In this document: positions 58,567-64,000 of the stretch, in pieces
Layout of the letters: every line of letters starts with the position of its first letter
How positions within the stretch are numbered: the first letter of the stretch is position 1
From: Choristoneura fumiferana
Lineage: Eukaryota; Arthropoda; Insecta; Lepidoptera; Tortricidae
Assembly (NCBI RefSeq): GCF_025370935.1
Contig: NC_133493.1
Location: 10,859,762 to 10,923,761, forward strand
DNA length: 64,000 bases
Direction: 5' to 3'
The notes under the pieces: generated by a model
What the model was told of the DNA's origin: nothing
Databases searched by the model: none
The model's input: only the letters and a program-made list of their open reading frames with translations
Position numbers and translations under genes: made by a program

Positions 58567-59354
58567 CCGACTATGGCCTTGTTGTAACAGGATCATAGCG
58601 GGTAATATTTGGAATTGGAACTAATATTGACACAAAAGTACATTGTGCATTAAGGGCCTGTAAAAAGGGATTATTAACGAGAGTCTATTAGAAGCCTGAG
58701 CTTAACTGACTTCAAAAAAGGAGGAGGTTATCAATTCGGTTGTATTTTTTATGTTGGTTCTGAATTTTGGCAAAAAACCGTCAACTTGCCTTAGGGCCAT
58801 TTTCTTATAAAATCGATTGTCACGAATGAGTATTTTTTGTTCAATAAAGGCTTTATAACTCTCTATTGTACATAAAACATATAAAAATAACAGTTATCAG
58901 AGCAAAGTACAATGTTTATTTGTGTTTATTAAAATTTAAGTTTGTAAACGTAAGTGCTTTATAAAATTATAAACGTGGTAATTTACTCAAAATAATGTTC
59001 CACTTGTGATTGAAAAAATTGCCCGCCAGGCAATGTTATGTCCTTTGAATGTTTTATCCGACTGTACGAAGCAAATGAGGTTTTTGGTTTTCAAATAAAA
59101 AAATCGATACCTATCTGCAAATGGATCCATATTTTTAGTGTATATACCTACCTAAATGAGTATAGGTATTATAAGTTATCTTCAGTTTTGTCTACATTTT
59201 GAGAATAATATCTTGCTTAATTTTTAATTTTTGATATAGGTATTTCTCTAGCAAGAAATTACTAATACACTTTTAGAAATGTAGGTGTATTTCATAGGCC
59301 ATAGTTAAATTAAAAGTGTACCTAAGAAAATAAAAGTTAGGTGAACTTTAGTAT

Positions 59355-59440
59355 TTGTGTCACCCGAAAGACGTCCACTGCTGGACATAATAGGCCTCTT
59401 CCCAAGGCTCTCCACTCAGACCGGAGTACAATAAAGAGTC
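59355..59440 (-). mobile_element. LINE 3-prime tail, minus strand
   Basis: GACGTCCACTGCTGGACATA and CAAGGCTCTCCACTCAGACC are the complement of the 9593-9776 ending. Confidence 0.6.
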
Positions 59441-61200
59441 ATTGTATTGTATTGGAATGCAGCTTGAAAATACTCATAATAACCGAATTTTCACATTTTT
59501 CGTAATTTTGGCGATTTTCAAGTTAATAAAAAACGAATTACCTAAGTACCTAAGTACATAAAATGAATCAGTTTGAACGTGGGAAATTGTAACGTCATAG
59601 CCTTGTCATAGCAGTCAGTATATATGACGTATTCAATACAAACTCCATAACAAACGATCGTTTGACATTTCTGAAAAACTTTAGCGGTACCCGTATTTCG
59701 CCGCGCTTGCGCGCGAAAACGCGTCGCTGTCAGATAACGCCTACGAACAATCGGGTTGCACGCGATCTATCTCAGAGGGGTCGCGGGGTGAGGTACAAAA
59801 ACCGCTCGCGCCGTTGGCGTGGGTGGACTCTTAACATGTTCATCTTAGAGATGAAAAATATTTGTAGTCATATAGTTACTCCTCATTATTGTAAGTATAT
59901 TGTAAGGTAGTTGTTGATGTAACTGATAGCAATAGCTTTTACATATTTGTTAGTTTTTCAAAATGTGATAAATAAATTAAATATGAAATAAATATGTTTT
60001 TGTATTCAATCTACCTGGATGGCACGTTGCTATCTGCTTTAGTGTAATACAATAAAAAACTACATACCTACCTTAAACTAGAGGTACTGTTAAGCCAAAT
60101 TGATCCTTGACCTGTGGTTTGGAACCCTGTCAAAGTATTTGTCATAGTAATGAATGTTACATTGATTAAAAATGACAAGTAAAATTATCATGAAATTGAA
60201 CGACTATTAAGATTTTCTACGTTAAGCCGTGAACCAATTGATGGTTTGAATTTATTTAATCTTGAAATAAAATGACATTGAGTTACTCTAATTTTAGATT
60301 TAAATTTTACACATCAATGATAATAAAAATATTATTGTGTTTAAATGACATCTTACAAACGTTGGCCTCATTCAAATAACAAAAAATAAACATTAACTTT
60401 AATTAATTAACATCATTTATTCATGAATCGTATTATAATAAAATTCAAATTACTTTTACGTGATTACGACGGCATTCACAATGACGCGTGCCGTGATTCT
60501 TATTACAATGCCATAATGTCTAATTTTGTCAAAATCTCGCGTCTTTGTTGATGGCACTAGGTATACATTTTAATTTCTTTGACTGTACCTACTTGCATCA
60601 CGTACCTACTAAAGTTATGTCATATCTGTGTAACGATGCATAGCGATTAAGAGTGACTGAGACAGCAGATAAACGGCCTAAGTGTGAGCAGAACAACGTA
60701 TTATTACGGTACGGCATACTTTCACTTCTTGTTCTTGTCATTAGTTTATTATCTTCAGAAGTTTGATAAAACTGCATTTTACCCTAAAACAAGTATTTAT
60801 TTGCGTTAAAAATAAATAGGTATTGAGCTGCTTTGGCATAATGTTCTTGTCCTGACTAAAATAAAAAAAAATCAAGTGAAAAAAATAGCTGCCAAGACGT
60901 GGACGGACATACATAAGTACTTATTTAATTTAATAATTTTGTTTTACAAATTTCGTTGGTTAAAAAGTTTTCGTAATTATTCCGTAACGGACAAACCCAA
61001 AGCCATTGTAGAATTTTACGAGACTGGTTTACTAAGTAGGTGACCACCATTCTTTCTAGAACCCATTACCACCTCCCCTCAGTTTTGGAACCGCTACGCA
61101 GAACATCACACGTACGCTGGCTGTGTACATTTGTGCCGTGGTTTTGTTTTTTTTTCGAAAGGTTTGACAAGTGATTTGGCGGGACTTTTATAGAAAAAAC

Positions 61201-61230
61201 ATGGAGTGCTTAAGGACTTTATTGTTTGTG
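61201..61230 (+). CDS. Possible first coding exon of a gene beyond the window
   Basis: AAAAACATGGAGTGC starts a ten-codon frame, MECLRTLLFV, ending in frame at a strong donor GTAAGTTTG. The residues would suit the start of a signal peptide. It sits after a possible promoter region with CGGGACTTTTATAG just upstream. No following exon was found before 64000, so the partner exons would lie further right. This is a guess from a start codon and a splice donor only. Confidence 0.25.
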
Positions 61231-62642
61231 GTAAGTTTGTGTTATTTTATTACACGTGTAAATAGTTCATCGTTGTGTTATGAAATAAGTTTTGGGGTCA
61301 AAGGATGTACATAATATGAAGGTTAGCGATTGATTTCTTTTGCTAGTGGCAAGTTAACAGTTGAGGCAGCATAAACGTAAATTTTATATTAAATATAAAT
61401 GGATTGGCGCGACCATAAATAAGTGACTCTGCTTCAATTTAAACACATTTTTAAAAAACTATTTATTACCATGGTCCTCTTGATTTGAACAAGATTAAAA
61501 AAAAGATATATATAGTAGGTATTAAAATTGGTTAACAGAATATTATGGTCTCCTTGGTGCTATTTGATATTTTTCGTTAAAAATTAAAGCATTGTCGAAA
61601 TTGAGTACTTTCCCTATCGACCATATCGTACCCTATCGAACAAAAAAAACTTAGTCAAATAGAGATAAGAGACACCGTTTTCGGTCCATTATTAATTTCC
61701 ATTAGGTATTTTAAACGCCGCTACTTTTAAAGCAGTATATTTTTATGGTTCGTACGTTCTATAATTATGGAGTTATTAGAAGACATAGTGGAAAATTGAT
61801 GAATTGATTTGTTACATGATTATTCTTTGTTATCTCGCTCTGTACAGTGTGTTTTTAAAGTAGGCTGAATAACTTTCTCTTGGATATGGCAATACAAACA
61901 CCATCTGTATTTTTTCGGCAACACGACACCTCCTAAGTATACTGGTACAAGTGCATAATCATAAATTTACAGGAGAGCTGTTCAAAGGTTCCAAAACCTG
62001 TAACTTTCTCATTTGATGATATAAACTTTTCAAATTTTGCATTGGTTCCAAAGAAAATATTTGCTTTCTACCTGTATTCCATGGAATTTTGAAATTTCTT
62101 ATAGTTTTGAGAAAATTGCAGATACACTACTATACGCGTATTTTACATCTCGTAGTTGTGCGGTATACTGAGCTAACTACCACTTGCTCCAGTATACGGC
62201 GTAATGCGTAGATTACTGATCTAACGATATTTTATATTGTATATGAATTTTTAGATGAAATACTTATATGGCTTGCAATGAACAATAAAACAGATGCTCT
62301 TTTACCTTCATCTATTTGATTTATAAACGTTTTTATCACTTGCATCAATATACGCGCTAACATTAGCATGCCACTTGTACCAATATACCGCTAGTAATGT
62401 TTTAAACGTGCTATACAAAATACAGAAATATACCTTTATAAAAAACCTCACTTGAAATATAAATGGTTTTATTAAGAAAGTAATTGTATTAAGTGCTTTA
62501 AATTAATGGAAGCACATTCAATGGATTCGTATTCCTGTTCAAATGTGTACTCGTATTTTATTGTGAAAGGTTCCTCATGTGATACATATATCGCATCGCA
62601 CCCATTTGTATCCACATAACGGTTTAGCTTTTTGTGCCTCTT

Positions 62643-62945
62643 CAGGGTTCCGTACCCAAAGGGTATAAACGGAAACCCTACTACTTTATACTACTTCGCT
62701 GTCCGTCCGTCTGTCACCAGGCTGTATTTCATGAACATGATAGTTAGACAGTTGAAATTTTCACAGATTATGTATAACTGTAGTCGATATATATATATAT
62801 ATAACAAAAAATAGATCAGAATAAATATTTAAGGGGCCCCCATACAACAAATGTATTTTTTTTTGCAATTTTTTTGCTAATCCTAATGAAGTAGTATAGA
62901 TGGTACGGAACCCTTCGTGCGCGAGTCTGATTGGCACTTTGCTTA
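62643..62945 (+). repeat. GGTTCCGTACC-type repeat, best copy
   Basis: From CAGGGTTCCGTACCCAAAGG through GTCCGTCCGTCTGTCACCAG and GGGGCCCCCATACAACAAAT to ACGGAACCCTTCGTGCGCGA. The start and end carry an inverted GGTTCCGT/ACGGAACC, which may be terminal repeats. Confidence 0.7.
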
Positions 62946-62974
62946 CATGATACAAGCTTTGACATGAAATATTG

Positions 62975-63110
62975 AGTCAAAGTCAAAATATCTTTATTCA
63001 ATTTAGATTGTAACAAGCACTTATGAATGTCAAAAAATTTACCACGGTTCGTAAAAACTCTGTTGAGAAAGAGTCTGGCAATAAACCTAGGTATATTTTG
63101 TAAACAGATT
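62975..63110 (-). mobile_element. LINE 3-prime UTR, minus strand
   Basis: GAGTCAAAGTCAAAATATCT, TGTAACAAGCACTTATGAAT and AGAAAGAGTCTGGCAATAAA. Read on the minus strand it ends in an ATAAAGATATTTTGACTTTG tail, a familiar LINE end. Confidence 0.6.
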
Positions 63111-63456
63111 TACAATCATATTTAGTGATATCTATACATCACAAGTATTTAAACACAACTACATATTTAAAACAGTTCTCAATTCGCTATTTGGAGTAAG
63201 CACTCGCCAATGCGGATCGAATTATTTCCAAATTTCCCTATCCATGATATAATCATTAATTTTAATAATACGCCTTATATATTAATGTCTTCTTGACAAT
63301 AGATTTAAATTTTGTGTCTGTTTCTGAGTCTTGGGAAACTTCTATAACTTCATACGGTTTACCCGTTTTCGCCATATACATAGCCAGGTACCATTTCTTA
63401 GGTGTGTATAAAAAATGTGTATAGGTTGTTATTTAAAAACCTGTACTATAATTAAA

Positions 63457-63612
63457 CCACATTAGGCTACTAATTACTTAATATGATCCAAGTAGAAATA
63501 CTGTGATTCGAAAAAAAAAGAGTTTTGTATGGAAGTGGAGTCGCAAGAGAACTTTCTAATTTCGATGTTTTCCCACTTATATCGTATTAGTAATCAGTAG
63601 CCCTAATATGGG
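63457..63612. mobile_element. MITE, CCCATATTAGGGCTACTGATTA family
   Basis: The left arm, CCACATTAGGCTACTAATTA, pairs with the right arm TAATCAGTAGCCCTAATATG over about 38 bases with mismatches. Confidence 0.6.
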
Positions 63613-63778
63613 TTACAGTATAGTACAGGATTTTTTTTATCAACCTGTAGGTATATTGAAATTTACTGTTCTCTTTTTAATTAAAGCATGCATGCCTTCG
63701 CCTTCTTTTGGGGAATGCTCAACTACAAAATGCAATGTAATACTGCAATGTATATTTCTAGCACGAGTACATGTAGGT

Positions 63779-63922
63779 ATAGCCGAGGAAACTGAATCAC
63801 GTACTGGTACTGGGTGGAACCGTTGTACTACCAATGTTATGTTGACATCCCATATATTGCCAAAGAAATCATAGCGAAATAGATCACGAAAAAGTTTCAC
63901 ATTGATTTAGTTTCCATGGCTC
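63779..63922. mobile_element. MITE, CAGTCAAGGAAAC family
   Basis: AGCCGAGGAAACTGAATCAC and the complement-like TTGATTTAGTTTCCATGGCT. GGGTGGAACC and AAAGTTTCAC are the inner pair. Compare 3987-4131. Confidence 0.6.
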
Positions 63923-64000
63923 TCTATGAGAAATACGGCTATTATGGTCTTGCCAAACCAAAACATGTTTTTTTTTATATTTATACTATCAAATTATGTG

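Larger units (their letters stand above)
54847..61200. other. Intergenic, AT-rich, mostly unique
   Basis: No gene is supported. The 124-residue open frame at 57339-57713 overlaps a Helitron fragment and has no domain. Small features: a two-copy 36-bp tandem repeat at 54966-55039, AATAAA at 55642-55647 (a possible end for the phospholipase mRNA, though the AAAGATACTTTGACTTTGA that follows resembles a LINE tail), a Helitron fragment at 57289-57362, and a GC-rich patch at 59690-59820 with no clear meaning. Confidence 0.5.
61231..64000. other. Possible first intron or intergenic; repeats
   Basis: AT-rich with no coding region supported. Holds the repeats at 62643-62945, 62975-63110, 63457-63612 and 63779-63922. 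A word like CACTTGTACCAATATACCGC also recurs at about 61938-61953 (complement), 62181-62205, 62338-62361 and 62371-62396. Confidence 0.45.

Noticed and set aside
59662..59910. Arg-rich 82-residue protein in a GC-rich patch
   Set aside because: No recognisable domain, no splice partner, and a composition-driven frame.

Overview
This is nuclear DNA from an insect, almost certainly a moth or butterfly. The genes have GT-AG introns, and the sequence between and inside them is filled with short interspersed elements of lepidopteran type: TC...CTAG Helitron fragments, tRNA-headed SINEs, RTE/jockey-like LINE tails, Penelope-like remnants and many hairpin MITEs. No bacterial, viral or CRISPR structure was seen. 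All gene models were built by hand from ORFs, splice sites and reading-frame continuity; no search or transcript data was available.

Layout. (1) 1-1669: repeats. (2) 1680-14728, plus strand: a 12-exon Reeler-DOMON-cytochrome b561 membrane protein, the ferric-chelate reductase 1 (FRRS1-like) family, 639 residues. (3) 14729-17623: a MITE directly after the stop codon, then intergenic repeats. (4) 17624-19201, minus strand: an intronless 525-residue DNA polymerase epsilon subunit 2 (POLE2). (5) 19923-31498, plus strand: a 12-exon, 558-residue uncharacterised protein whose C-terminal half looks like a MavL/DUF4804-type macrodomain. It is divergent from POLE2 across about 720 bp. (6) 31499-43896: a 12-kb gene-poor tract with several DNA elements, including a 1.75-kb terminal-inverted-repeat element that carries four 210-bp tandem repeats. 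(7) 43897-54846, plus strand: a 10-exon, 584-residue patatin-like calcium-independent phospholipase A2 gamma (PNPLA8-like) with intact GVSTG and DGG catalytic motifs. One exon region is tandemly duplicated, leaving a dead exon copy. (8) 54847-64000: mostly unique AT-rich sequence with a few repeats and one possible first coding exon at 61201.

The four genes do not form a pathway: membrane redox, replication, a possible ADP-ribose-related enzyme, and lipid hydrolysis. The points most worth a second look are the macrodomain-like gene; a 422-bp element inserted three times exactly between AA and TT without target duplication; hammerhead-ribozyme-like motifs in Penelope-like remnants; the 1.75-kb satellite-bearing element, for which a related empty site lies at the start of the window; and an R2-type endonuclease LINE fragment interrupted by a single stop.
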